Source: Mesostigma viride (lineage: Eukaryota; Streptophyta; Mesostigmatophyceae; Mesostigmatales; Mesostigmataceae). Taken from it: a stretch of DNA of 64,000 nucleotides. Position 1 is the stretch's first letter. Each line of letters starts with the position of its first letter. A program made the position numbers and the translations under genes. The stretch lies in assembly GCA_009746045.1 (NCBI GenBank), contig RPFO01000213.1:4919502-4983501 (forward strand). Reading direction: 5' to 3'. Under the pieces are notes generated by a model. The model saw only the letters and a list, made by a program, of their open reading frames with translations, had not been told where the DNA came from and did not search any database. Below, piece by piece: positions 55,228 to 64,000 of this stretch.

Positions 55228-57534
55228 TTACGCGGGCGTCCCCCACTTGTTCACGAGGTACTGGCGGATCGTCTCCAACTGCGCGCTCGTCTTCGCGGTG
55301 CTGTAAAAAAGGATCTCGCCCACCCACCCCTCCAGCCCCCTGGTAGGGCTCAAGTTGTCGCCGCCCACGTAAAGCCCGCCGGTGGCCGACTTGGGCGCGC
55401 CACCGTTTGCGGTCCCTGCGCGACCGTCGAAACGGGTGAAGAAGCTCGACGTGCCGGTGATCGACATCGCGAACACGTGCGCCCTCCCGTCGAAGAACTC
55501 CGCGTTTGAGCACATCGTTTCGTTGGGGGACGGATCGCTCGGGAATCCTACTACGGTGGTCGTGGTGCTACCCCAGGCAATCGCGCCGGTGTTAATCGTG
55601 CCGCCCGCGCCCAATATGAACCCGCGCAGTTGGCTTCCTGTATTAGTTGGGTACGTAAACGGGGTGGCCTGTCTAGCCACCACCACCACCGTCTTGTTGG
55701 CCTGAGACCAAAACGCCGTCGTCGTGGCCGTCTTCAGATGCGTGTTGTTTGCGTTGGTGAACCTGAGCGACCGCTTCGAGTTCAGAGTCGCGGTGTCCAG
55801 CGTCGGAGCCTTGCTCGTCGTGGTCTGCGTGATGTGATTCGACCCCTTCTTGTCCATCACGTACAAGACGGTACCGCCGGCCGTGTTTTGGACGACCGTG
55901 CCGGCGGAGTTGCTGAACGCCGTGCTGGCGTCCGACATATCGTACCAGGCGTACAGCGCGGCGTCCGTGGACGGGTCGTACAGCGTCGTGTACGTGAACG
56001 CGAGCGTAGAGGACGCGATGTTGCCGTTCCCTGCGGCATCCGTCGCCGCGCCCCCCCGACGCTCACCGTCGTCTGCGTGTTAGCGGTCCCGCTCACGGAG
56101 AAAGTGTACACGGCGCCGCTCCCTGCAAGGCTGCCCGCCACGACCGTGCCGTTCGTCACCACTACATCCCCCTCCGCGAACCCCGTCACCGGCTCGCTGA
56201 ACGTCGCCGTCACGCTGATCGGGCTACTGGTAGGGGTCGACCCCGCCGTAGTGGAAAGAGCGAGGGTGGGCGGTGTGGTGTCGGCGGAGGCGGTGGTCAC
56301 CGTGTGCGTGTACACCGCGCTGTACGCCCCCGACGACCCCTTGGCCACGACGTACACGTAATAGGCGGTGGACGGCGTCAGGGAGGAGAACACCAGTGGG
56401 CCGGACCCGACGGTCCCGTCGCCGCTCATGGGAAAGGCGGAGGACGCGACCAGGTCGGTGCCGCCCGCGCCCGACTTGGTGTATATATCGCCCGCCGCCA
56501 GCCCCGCCTTGGAGGCGCTGTACACGCGGCACAGGACCGCCCAGTTGTCGCCCCCGGACATGGTGAGCGAGTGGGTCACGCTGATCTGCGTCGATGTGGC
56601 TGTCGGGGCGGGCACGGAACCGCCGAACGTCTGGAGGTTGAACGAGCTGCTCAGGGTCTTCAGCTGCACCGTCGCGTACGTGTTCGTGTCCGTCTGCGCG
56701 ACCGGCGAGGCCAGCGCCACCTTGACCGACACGCGGTAGGCGGACCCCGGGTTCATCGCGATCTGACCCGCCCCGGCCCACGTCACGGCCTTCTTCCAGT
56801 TCCACCGCCCGTCGGCGAAGTACCCGTTCGCGCTGACCGCCTCGTCGGAGGCCACGTCCGTCTGGCGGTACACCTCGTCCCGTACAGCCCCGTGTCGACC
56901 GCCGTGTCGTGCACCCGCACCGTCACCGTGATCAGGTTGCCGCCGCCCCCGCTCCCGATCTGCAGGTTGTTCAGGCACACCGCCACCTCGTAGATGCACG
57001 TCGACGCGGTGTGGGGGAACGCGTTCAGCGCCGCCACCGCCTGGCCGGCGGGAGGACAGCCGAACGAGGCGTACCGGAACGCGGGCGTCTGGGTCTCCGC
57101 CCACGGTATGGCGGCCGTGAACACGCGGTGCCGGTGGTAGTACGGCGTCACCGTCGCCGCCTGCGGCCCCCACAGCCCGTCCCGGTGCGGACCAGCAGGC
57201 TGCCGGCGTCGGGGGGCGCCGAGTAATGCGCGGTGTCCGTCACCGACGAGTGGTTGAGGCCGTACAGGAACGCCGGCGCGCGAAAGACGTACGACCGCGG
57301 CACGAGGGACTGGGGCGCCGCCCCGCTGTAATCGACCTGCGGCAAATGCACGCGCCCGCCCGTCCGCAGGTCCGCGGTCGCCGACACGTCCGACAGGATG
57401 GACGCGGAGGACTGCCCGATGCTCACCGACTCCCTCTGGTCGCCCGCCTTTCGGGCCACGACCGCCCCGTTCTCCTGGGTCACGACCCACACGGAGGACA
57501 CGTCCAGCGACGACACCCTCAGCGCCGCCTTCAT
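55228..57534 (-). pseudogene. large surface adhesin/fibre with Ig-like and LamG-like domains, frameshifted
   Basis: A 2.3-kb minus-strand gene starts at ATG 57534 (MKAALRVSSLDVSSVWVV) and changes frame near 57175, 56880 and at a C-tract (56051-56057). The middle contains fibronectin-like text (LVFSSLTPSTAYYVYVVAKG) and a bacterial-Ig-like segment (SPISVTATFSEPVTGFAEGD). The C-terminal 236 residues resemble a concanavalin/LamG fold (GLYVGGDNLSPTRGLEGWVG, then LETIRQYLVNKWG). Domains like these occur in virion fibres and in secreted adhesins. It clusters with two tail-fibre-like genes on the same strand. Three breaks suggest decay or sequence error. Confidence 0.62.
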
Positions 57535-57564
57535 GGTTACTGATCTGTACCCTAGATGATTTTA

Positions 57565-58353
57565 TCAGCTCTCTAACTGCGCCTGCGACAACTGAACCAC
57601 CACCCCGATGCCCGTGCCCGTGTATCCCGACAACTGCAGGTAGAACGTGTCGCCCGCGCCGATCGCGAAGGGCGCGACGCTCACGTTCGCCCACGCCGCG
57701 CGCACGCCCATCACCGTCCTCTGCGGCATCGGCCCGGAAGACAGCGTCGCCAGCGTGGTGCCATCGTGCTTCTTCACCGCCACCGCGAACGCGTGCGTGC
57801 TCGCGTCCGGCAGGTTGTACGCGCTGATCGACAGCGTGTCCACGGAGAACGTGTACGGCGGCGCCACGCTCAGGGTGTTGCCCGCCCCCGTCACCATGGA
57901 CACCGCGCTGCCGGCCATGTTCCCCCCGTAATGGAACGTCTCCGTCCAGTACGCCGTCCTCATCGTCTGGTTGGTCCACGCCGCCCCCGCCCACGCCAGC
58001 ACCTGGCCCGCCTGGGGCACCCCCGTGTACTCCACGTCGGACGCGTCGCCCAGACTGGCGGGGGCCACCGCGACCGAGTCGGCGTACGCCTTGGTGACGG
58101 CGTCGGAGGCGTCCGTCGGCACGCCCCCCATCACCACCTTGCCGGTGACCGTGACGTCCCCATCCACCTGCAGGTCCTTGCCGAACTCCCAGTGGTCCTG
58201 CCTGTACGCCAGCGCGTCCTGCAGCTGGTAGGCGCCCCCCTCTCGGAACCGCATGCACAACTGGTCGCTCTCCTGCCTGATCTCGAAGTCCCCGTCGCCC
58301 CCCAGTCCGTTCTGGATCACCACCGAGGCTGCGGACAGCGTCCCCCCCGTCAT
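57565..58353 (-). CDS. tail-fibre-like structural protein
   Basis: 262 residues from ATG 58353. The sequence DLQVDGDVTVTGKVVMGGVP is followed by TDASDAVTKAYADS, the repeat-to-collar motif familiar from bacteriophage tail fibres. GQVLAWAGAAWTN and a beta-rich C-terminal half follow. It ends 30 bp before the start of the adhesin gene, suggesting a co-transcribed attachment-protein set. In eukaryotic DNA viruses such proteins are thought to decorate virions; that role is inference. Confidence 0.62.
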   Translation of the reverse strand: MTGGTLSAASVVIQNGLGGDGDFEIRQESDQLCMRFREGGAYQLQDALAYRQDHWEFGKDLQVDGDVTVTGKVVMGGVPTDASDAVTKAYADSVAVAPASLGDASDVEYTGVPQAGQVLAWAGAAWTNQTMRTAYWTETFHYGGNMAGSAVSMVTGAGNTLSVAPPYTFSVDTLSISAYNLPDASTHAFAVAVKKHDGTTLATLSSGPMPQRTVMGVRAAWANVSVAPFAIGAGDTFYLQLSGYTGTGIGVVVQLSQAQLES

Positions 58354-58382
58354 CTATACTATCCTCTAGACAAAAGAAATTC

Positions 58383-58664
58383 CTACACCGGCGACGCGCG
58401 GCGGAAAAACTTGGACGTGTTGTCGTCCGAGAAGATGGACTGCAGCACCGCGTGCAGGCCCCCCGTGCCCGTGCCCGCCCCCGCCGGCGCCGGCGCCTCG
58501 TCCCCCGTGTTGTAGTTGCTGCGGTGGTAGTGCGCGATCGGCCAGGGGTCGAACGTCTGCGAGAGAGCGAACGCCACGCTGTCCGGGTACGAGACCGCGT
58601 CCGCCAGGATGACCGGCTTGGTCGCGCTTGCCGGAGAAGAGAAAAAGGACAACGGAGTCGCCAT
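58383..58664 (-). CDS. small virus-like protein of unknown function
   Basis: 93 residues from ATG 58664. The N-terminus is Ser/Ala-rich (MATPLSFFSSPASATKP), the middle aromatic (FDPWPIAHYHRSNYNTGDE). A Gly/Ala/Pro linker and a basic end (NTSKFFRRASPV) follow. It lies directly upstream of the tail-fibre-like gene on the same strand. No homologue recognised. Confidence 0.45.
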   Translation of the reverse strand: MATPLSFFSSPASATKPVILADAVSYPDSVAFALSQTFDPWPIAHYHRSNYNTGDEAPAPAGAGTGTGGLHAVLQSIFSDDNTSKFFRRASPV

Positions 58665-58667
58665 AAC

Positions 58668-58874
58668 TCAGTACCCTTGGCTTGCATATTTTTCTGTCCG
58701 CCCTTGGCACCCCCGGCCCTCCACCTCGTCCTGTCCCTCCAGCGTGTCCGCCGCCTGCGAGGGGGGCGAGGGGTAGATGCCCCCGCACCGGACCGTGTCC
58801 ATGCGCCGATCCTCCCCGGCCGCCACCGACACCGCGCAACCCATGTCCCTACCGCCTCTGTCCTTGTCTCCCAT
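58668..58874 (-). CDS. small hypothetical protein
   Basis: 68 residues from ATG 58874 (an upstream ATG at 58904 is in frame). It has two Cys-containing segments (GRDMGCAVSVAAGEDRR, VRCGGIYPSPPSQ) and a charged C-terminus. It is consistent with being the first gene of the fibre cluster, but other frames are also open here. It begins just before linker 4. Confidence 0.3.
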   Translation of the reverse strand: MGDKDRGGRDMGCAVSVAAGEDRRMDTVRCGGIYPSPPSQAADTLEGQDEVEGRGCQGRTEKYASQGY

Positions 58875-58914
58875 TTTTTTTTCGACGACGAGAGCCCAAC
58901 GCACCCCTCGCTGT

Positions 58915-58990
58915 ACACCGTAGCCTATAGGCGTATGATAGATATAGCATTAATATATTATCCAATATAGATTGAGCCCTTAGGTATACA
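58915..58990. other. AT-rich linker 4
   Basis: Contains GTAGCCTATAGGCGTATG and AATATAGATTGAGCCCTTAG. TAGCCTATAGG is shared with linker 3 and TAGATTGAG with linker 5. Beyond it a frame resumes in mid-protein. Confidence 0.65.
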
Positions 58991-59296
58991 GATGCCATAT
59001 ATGTCATCAGATGTAGCTCGGGCGCCTTCTGGGGCGTCGTCATTTCCGTGGTGGCCACCCTGGCGCACATGGTCGACCGCAGGCTGCTGGCCCGTCGCAA
59101 GGCGCGCGAGGCGGCCAGCAGGGGCGTGGACCTGCGCAACTACCGCCCGGGCATGGCCCCGGGGTCGGTGCGGGCCCCAGTCATGGGGGCGTACAGGGAC
59201 ACGTTCAGGAGCGTGGTGGAGCCCTGGACGCAGGCCAACAACGAGCGTATCACGAACGTGCCTTTCACCGACGACTTGCAGCGTCGCTCGTATTGA
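58976..59296 (+). pseudogene. membrane protein, 5'-truncated at linker 4
   Basis: The open frame begins inside linker 4 (preceded by TGA 58973-58975). From about 59012 it reads CSSGAFWGVVISVVATLAHM followed by DRRLLARRKAREAASRG, a transmembrane helix and a basic stop-transfer region. A soluble tail of about 55 residues follows (NYRPGMAPGS ... TDDLQRRSY). No start codon precedes the membrane helix apart from GTG/ATG codons within it (59048, 59069). It looks like a C-terminal fragment joined to the linker. No family recognised. Confidence 0.5.
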
Positions 59297-59353
59297 TGAC
59301 AGCGGTTTAATGGAAAATAATATTATGTGCACGAGTCATGAGCCCGCACCACC

Positions 59354-59956
59354 ATGGACCACCACCAACCCATTCCGGCCGGTAAGGCCCACAGCCTGCA
59401 ATTCAGGGAGCGCGTGGCGCTGGACGTGAAGAACCGCAGGGAGGACGGGCTGACCGTCCTGGACATTGCCAAGAAGTACGGCATCGACAAGAAGACGGCC
59501 ATCCGCTACCACAAGCTGTGGAAGCACGACCGGGCCCAGAATGGCGGGCTCGGGCTGGACTACAACAAACCGGAGGAGCTGAAGCGGTCGGCCCTCCGCC
59601 CGCGCGCGCTCCGGTCGTGGGAGAGCGGACAGGACGAGCGGGGCAGGACGGAGCGCACCGTGAAGGAGGTCAAGGAGAAGCGGGTCCCGCCCTGGATTCG
59701 TAAGTACGGCGCGGACACCTGGGCGAGGTTGTCGGCAAAGCTCGCGGAGATCCAGACGTCCCAGACATCGTACATGTCGGCGAGAGACGTCGCGTACGTG
59801 GTGAACGCTCTTCGAGGGAGGAGGGAGGAGGTGGTCCGGCTCGGTGTGCTGGGCTCTTATCCTAGCTATAGTGGATTCGACATACGTTATATACGATTAT
59901 TATATTATATATTATCAACCCTTAATACATATATATTAGGGACCCTTATAGATTGA
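59354..59956 (+). CDS. helix-turn-helix protein, C-terminus running into linker 5
   Basis: From ATG 59354 the protein carries a clear helix-turn-helix: LTVLDIAKKYGIDKKTAIRY (about residues 33-52), as in Psq/Trp-repressor-like DNA-binding domains. A basic linker follows and then a second helical region (KYGADTWARLSAKLAEIQTS). After about residue 166 (RREEVVRLGVLGS) the frame enters AT-rich linker 5, and the last 32 residues (RYIRLLYYILSTLNTYI and so on) look like linker-encoded text. The natural C-terminus is probably missing. Likely DNA-binding; target unknown. Confidence 0.6.
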   Translation: MDHHQPIPAGKAHSLQFRERVALDVKNRREDGLTVLDIAKKYGIDKKTAIRYHKLWKHDRAQNGGLGLDYNKPEELKRSALRPRALRSWESGQDERGRTERTVKEVKEKRVPPWIRKYGADTWARLSAKLAEIQTSQTSYMSARDVAYVVNALRGRREEVVRLGVLGSYPSYSGFDIRYIRLLYYILSTLNTYILGTLID

Positions 59957-59992
59957 GCGTCGTATTAGTATATAGGAGATAGGTTCTATAGG
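59858..59992. other. AT-rich linker 5
   Basis: About 135 bp with CTAGCTATAGTGGATTCG, TATTATATATTATCAACCC and CCTTATAGATTGAGCG. It joins the end of the HTH gene to the middle of a fibre repeat at about 59993. Confidence 0.7.
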
Positions 59993-61645
59993 ATTCCCAC
60001 CGGGGCCCTCACCATCGCCTCCGCCGCCGGAACCGTGCAGGTCGAGAACGTCATCTTCACCGACTCCGCCCTCACCGCATCCGCCGACGCGGACATCTCC
60101 CTGACCGCCGGAGCCACCCACTCCGTCGTCCTCGAGAACGTCAAGATCACCGACAACGCCGTCGACACCACCTCCGGGGCCCTGACGCTGGCCTCCGCCG
60201 CCGGAACCGTGCAGGTCGAGAACGTCATCTTCACCGACTCCGCACTCACCGTCTCCGCGGATGCCGACCTGTCCCTCACCGCCGGCGCCACCTCCGCCGT
60301 GCAGGTCGAGAACGTCAGGTTCATGGACAGCGCCGTCACCACCTCCGCCGGAACCCTCTCCCTCACCTCGCATAACGGCGACGTCGACATCGAGGACGTC
60401 ACCATCACCAACCAGACCATCAGCACCGACCAGAACGTGCTCGCCCTGGACGCCGTCGTTTCCGTCGACGTCAAGAAGGACCTCGTGCTCACCTCCACCG
60501 CGGGCGGCAGCGGCAAGGTCACCACATCCGCAGGCAACCTCGAGCTAGCCCCCGCCGGCGGTGTCGTCAAGATCGTCGGCGAGCTGCAGGTCGACGGCGC
60601 CATCAACAGCATCACCACCACCGAGACCAACCTGCGCATCGAGGACAAGACAGTCACCCTCGGCACCGGCGCCACAGACAACACCAAGTCCAACGGCGGC
60701 GGTGTGATCGTGGCCGGCAACCCCGCCTACGCCCCACGCGCCATCACATGGAACATGGGCGCCGGAGAGGCGTCCCAGGAGAAGGGAGACTTCACCGGAT
60801 CCTACTGGCACGTCGAGGGCGGACAGCTCATGTTCTCGCGCACCATCGCCAGTGCCGAGCGCCTCGCGCCAGGCACCAACGTCAAGCTGTCCGAGCTCGC
60901 CTCCGGCAGCGACACCTACCGCTGGGAGTTCTCCGCCGGCAAGGACAGCACCGTCGGCGCCCCCACCGCCAGCTTCGCCGGAAACGGCTCCGTGGCCGGA
61001 GGGGTGCTCAAGCTGTCCGGATCGCAGTTCGACCAAGTCCAGAACCTCGGCATCACCGGCACCTTCTCCCTCGTGATGAAGGTCATGCCCCAATTCGACC
61101 TCGCCACCCTCACCCTCCTCACCGACCTGCTCATGTATGGATACATCCAGGTCCAGGTCGCGGCGGGAGGATATCTGGCCTTCTCCGACGGCGCCAACGC
61201 CGCCATCGTCACGAACACGCCCATGCACGCCGACCCCTTCGTCCTCTGCATCACCGTCAGCGGCACCGAGGTCAAGTTCTACGTGGACGGCGCGCTCGCC
61301 GCGTCCTCCGCCAACGGTCTCCTCGGCCCCAACCCAGCGCTCGTCCTCAACGGAGGCTACGTCGGCGAGGTCTGGTACGACGATGTCCGCTTCGTCGCCG
61401 GCCAGGCGCTGACCGCCGCCAACACCATGCTCTACGGCTGGAGGGAGATGTACGCCGCCCCCGAGATCGTCACCTACGGGTTCCGCATCGCCGACGACGA
61501 GAGCATGCAGCTCGTCAAGGTGCGCGGGTCAGGTGCCACCAGCCGCGTGCTGGCCAGGCCAGCGCCCAACACCATCACCGCCAGCAACTCCATGGGCACC
61601 GTCGGCGACTCCCGGGTCTCCGTCCTGCTCGAGTCTCTCAACTGA
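59993..61645 (+). pseudogene. fibre/adhesin protein with beta repeats and LamG-like C-terminus, 5'-truncated
   Basis: The frame opens at linker 5 in mid-repeat (TGALTIASAAGTVQVENV). That repeat recurs inside the protein as SGALTLASAAGTVQVENV, so the beginning is missing. Repeats of about 60 residues (VENVIFTDSALTASADADIS) resemble phage-tail beta structures. From about residue 225 (AITWNMGAGEASQEKGDFTG) a LamG/concanavalin-like domain follows, with YGYIQVQVAAGGYLAFSDG and VLNGGYVGEVWYDDVRF. The last 300 residues are paralogous to the minus-strand gene at 63047-64000. Probably a virion surface protein; GTG 60035 is not a credible start. Confidence 0.72.
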
Positions 61646-61894
61646 TGTTTCTGATGTTTCTAATGAATGATCATTGATTGTCGTGATGAATTAATTGCAG
61701 ATTACTGTACTAGGCCTGTCTGTCACTGATGAGGAATTGCATGTAGAGTCGTAACTCGTGATTTCGTCTAATTGATCTTTATTTGATTTTAATAAAACAA
61801 CGAATGAGGCAGCAAACACCCGCGTTATCATTCATGCATTCAATCCACGCAGAGCTCAAAAATATCGGCGCTCAGAGTACGATCGAGCGTCGGG

Positions 61895-62777
61895 ATGTCG
61901 AACGAGGCAAGACTGAATCTCCTGATACAGCAAGCGGCCACCATGCTCAGAAGGAAAACCCTAGCACCCCACGAACGCGCCATACTGGAAACGCAATTGA
62001 CGGAATCCCGCGCCGCCCTCGCCGATATGAAGAAGGAGGCCAGCAGCGCGGTCAAGCGGGTACCTGCAGCGCAGGCACCATCAGTAAAGCGAGAACCAGC
62101 AGTGCGGTCAGTAAAACGAGAACTGTTTCCTGCGACGCCGGCACCAGACTTGTCGCGCCGACCTGGACAGACAGCCCAGGTAGTAGACGAGGACAAAGTA
62201 CACCGCATCCTGGCCGCGATCCAAGAGGCGCAGGCCAACGGGTTGCCGTCGGCGGGGCTGGAGGCTCGGCTAAACAAAGCCCTGTCCCTGCTCGATCGGG
62301 GAACCGGGGAAGACGCGCCGGTCCCGCCGCCGAAGCGCTCCAGGGCAGAACCCCCGCCGCCGCCGCGGGCCTCCGGTGCGTCCCATGCTGGCAAGGCGCC
62401 TGCCGCCCGTGTACGATACACCGGCCCCGCGTTCGCCCCCTGGTCCCTTTCCCCCCCCCTCTATTCCTAAACCGTCACAAGCGGGTCCCTCTGACCTACC
62501 TGAGAGGAATCGGATGATGCAAGCACTCGAGGAGCGCCGTCTGTTGTCGTATGAACCCCGAACTCCCGATTCAGAGGCGCGAATCCGGGTATTGGACAAA
62601 AAGATAGAAGACTTACTTTACCCTCCCCCAAGCTTCCCCGGCCCTTCACGAGGCCCGTGGGAGGATCAACTCAGGAAGAAACAGAAGTGGGTCGACCCAG
62701 AGGACTACGAGGCGTTTGCCAGCAGGCACAGGCCGCCCCCGCTCGGGGGCGCGGACAACCCCATCGTGCTGGACTGA
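61895..62777 (+). CDS. basic/proline-rich protein, frame broken at a 9-C tract
   Basis: The first frame from ATG 61895 encodes a helical N-terminus (NEARLNLLIQQAATMLRRKT) and then VKR-type basic repeats (SVKREPAVRSVKREL). A helix (DEDKVHRILAAIQEAQANGL) and a proline-rich segment (PVPPPKRSRAEPPPPPR) follow. At a run of nine Cs (62451-62459) the sense passes to another frame, which continues LPERNRMMQALEERRLLSYE and ends DNPIVLD at 62777. One protein of about 290 residues seems more likely than two overlapping ones. PPKRSRA could be a nuclear localisation signal. No family recognised. Confidence 0.45.
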
Positions 62778-62993
62778 TCACGTCCTCCGCCTCGTCGACC
62801 CTCCGCTGCGACTCCGCCCGCCCCTCGACTTCCTGCGAGCCGCCATGACCGAGGCCAGCGCCGCCTCCTGGACCCGCCGCTGGCCCCACAGCCGGAGCTG
62901 CCCCTTGCGCAAACAGTACGCCTGCGTGCCGTACTTCGTCCCTGAGGGCGGAGGCGCTTTCATACCGCAGTACAAACGCAATGGTGATGTCGT
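62778..62993 (-). CDS. small basic viral-type protein
   Basis: About 70 residues, from an ATG near 62993-63008. The core MKAPPPSGTKYGTQAYCLRK plus GQLRLWGQRRV is reminiscent of short conserved hypothetical proteins of algal large DNA viruses (P-x-G ... EA/QAY ... GQ-x-RL-x-G). The C-terminus is strongly Arg/Ser/Gly-rich. It lies tail-to-tail with the proline-rich gene, one base after its stop codon. The family assignment is weak. Confidence 0.4.
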   Translation of the reverse strand, partial: TTSPLRLYCGMKAPPPSGTKYGTQAYCLRKGQLRLWGQRRVQEAALASVMAARRKSRGGRSRSGGSTRRRT

Positions 62994-63046
62994 AGGCATC
63001 AAACACAATACATGCGCGCGAAAAAAATTACGAATCCGCTACATAA

Positions 63047-64000
63047 CTAGAACGACATCTGGCTCTCGCTGATGACGGACGCGGTGGCGGACCCGATGGC
63101 GCCCATGCTGTTGCCGGACGTCACCGTGTTGGGCGCGGGGTTGGTGCCGACCCATCCGTTGCTGCCGCCCGACCCGCGCACCTTCACCAGCTGCAGTCCC
63201 TCGTTGTTGGAGATGCGGAAACCGTACGTCACCGTCTGGTTGGCCGCGTACATCTCCCGCCAGCCGTACAGCATCGTGTTGGCCGCCGTGAGCGCCTGGC
63301 CGGACACGAAGCGCACGTCGTCGTACCACACGCTACCGACGTACCCGCCGTACAGCACCAGCTGCGGGTTCGCGCCCAGAGCGCCGTTGGCCGAGGAAGC
63401 CACCAGGGCGCCGTCCAGGTAGAACTTGACCTGCGACCCGCTCATGGTGATGCACAGGGTGAACGGCTCGGCATGCACGGGGGTGTCCATGACGATGGCC
63501 GCGTTCACGCCGTCGGAGAAGGTCAGGAAGCCGCCGCTCGAGATCTGCACGGCAAGGTAGCCGTACTCGATCAGGTCGGTCAGGAGGGTCAGCGTGGACA
63601 GGTCGAACTGGGGCAGCACCTTGATGATCAGAGAGAACGTGCCCGTGACGTTGGGCGACACGGAGTCGAACTGGGAGCCGGACTCCTTGAGCACGCCGTC
63701 CGCGACGGTGCCGCTGCCACTGAAGGTGGCGCTGCCGACGGTGCTGGCCTTGGACGAGGAGAACTCCCACCGCAGCGTGTCGGAGCCGCTGGCCAGGGAT
63801 GCCAGGTTGACGTTGGTGGCGGGCGCCTCGCGGTCGGCCGCCAGGATGGTGCGAGAGAGCAACAGCTGCCCTCCCTCCAGGTGCCAGTACGAGCCGCCGT
63901 GGTCGCCCTTGTCCTGCGAGGTCTCGCCGGCGCCCATGTGCCAGGTGAGGGCGCGGTTGCCAAAGGAGGCGCTGCCGTCCACGAACAGGCCGGCGTTTTC
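63047..64000 (-). CDS. LamG-like fibre protein, paralogue of 59993-61645 (truncated by window end)
   Basis: The minus-strand frame enters from the window edge and ends at 63047. ALTWHMGAGETSQDKGDHGG, YWHLEGGQLLLSRTI, GYLAVQISSGGFLTFSDG and GYVGSVWYDDVRF match the plus-strand fibre gene over about 300 residues, at roughly 60% identity by eye. The fold is probably LamG/concanavalin-like. The visible frame is intact, unlike the neighbouring adhesin. With 55228-58353 it makes at least four attachment-type proteins within 9 kb. Confidence 0.72.
   Translation of the reverse strand, partial: ENAGLFVDGSASFGNRALTWHMGAGETSQDKGDHGGSYWHLEGGQLLLSRTILAADREAPATNVNLASLASGSDTLRWEFSSSKASTVGSATFSGSGTVADGVLKESGSQFDSVSPNVTGTFSLIIKVLPQFDLSTLTLLTDLIEYGYLAVQISSGGFLTFSDGVNAAIVMDTPVHAEPFTLCITMSGSQVKFYLDGALVASSANGALGANPQLVLYGGYVGSVWYDDVRFVSGQALTAANTMLYGWREMYAANQTVTYGFRISNNEGLQLVKVRGSGGSNGWVGTNPAPNTVTSGNSMGAIGSATASVISESQMSF

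Noticed and set aside
56783-58918. 711-codon minus-strand frame over the fibre cluster
   Set aside because: Most of it is an out-of-frame shadow of the tail-fibre-like gene. Only its last part (TVTPYYHRHRVF and following) belongs to the frameshifted adhesin.
60748-61677. 309-codon plus-strand frame inside the fibre gene
   Set aside because: Arg/His-rich shadow of the LamG-encoding frame.

Overview
The window looks like nuclear DNA of a eukaryotic microalga (an inference, with green lineage only a guess). About 43.7 kb of gene-poor, repeat-choked DNA is followed by about 20 kb of GC-rich, densely coding DNA with the gene content of a large eukaryotic DNA virus. No housekeeping host gene, rRNA, tRNA or CRISPR array was recognised. 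The virus-like part lacks a visible capsid gene, packaging ATPase and DNA polymerase, so its family is open. A Nucleocytoviricota-like or related endogenous virus of an alga fits best.

Host-like part (1-43.07 kb). A pentanucleotide array and a 42-bp minisatellite are followed by a decayed non-LTR retrotransposon (1960-5717). It is split by a TTAA-flanked DNA transposon (2778-4476). Next come direct and inverted repeats (5958-7211), a 30-bp minisatellite, and a long family of 60-75-bp minisatellite arrays (8160-42245 with interruptions). The arrays have absorbed several insertions. These include a 12.3-kb LTR retrotransposon (13731-26034) that itself carries a 4.7-kb CACTA-type transposon in gag. 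There is also a 7.5-kb LTR retrotransposon on the minus strand (33823-41331), which carries a second TTAA element in pol, and two solo-LTR-like insertions (30758-31440, 31655-32483). For most insertions the target duplication can be read directly. For all three nested DNA transposons, removing the element keeps the host ORF in phase.

The two LTR elements are related to each other. They have Copia-like integrase, reverse transcriptase and RNase H, but the recognisable protease lies between integrase and reverse transcriptase. Their LTRs begin AGTT and end AACT instead of TG...CA.

Virus-like part (43.07-64 kb). It holds a tyrosine recombinase fragment, a nuclease-like protein, a coiled-coil protein, a RING-like gene with a possible intron, an IQ/U-box-like protein, a capping-enzyme-like protein, a primase-polymerase, a SLATT two-TM protein, small membrane proteins, the 3' exon of a class II ribonucleotide reductase, tail-fibre/LamG-type adhesins and a helix-turn-helix protein. 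Five AT-rich linkers (near 43.75, 49.03, 53.09, 58.92 and 59.86 kb) share AGCCTATA-like words and sit where virus-like ORFs are cut off. This suggests the locus is a mosaic of joined viral fragments rather than an intact provirus. Several long ORFs change frame at or near C-tracts, which could be decay or assembly error.
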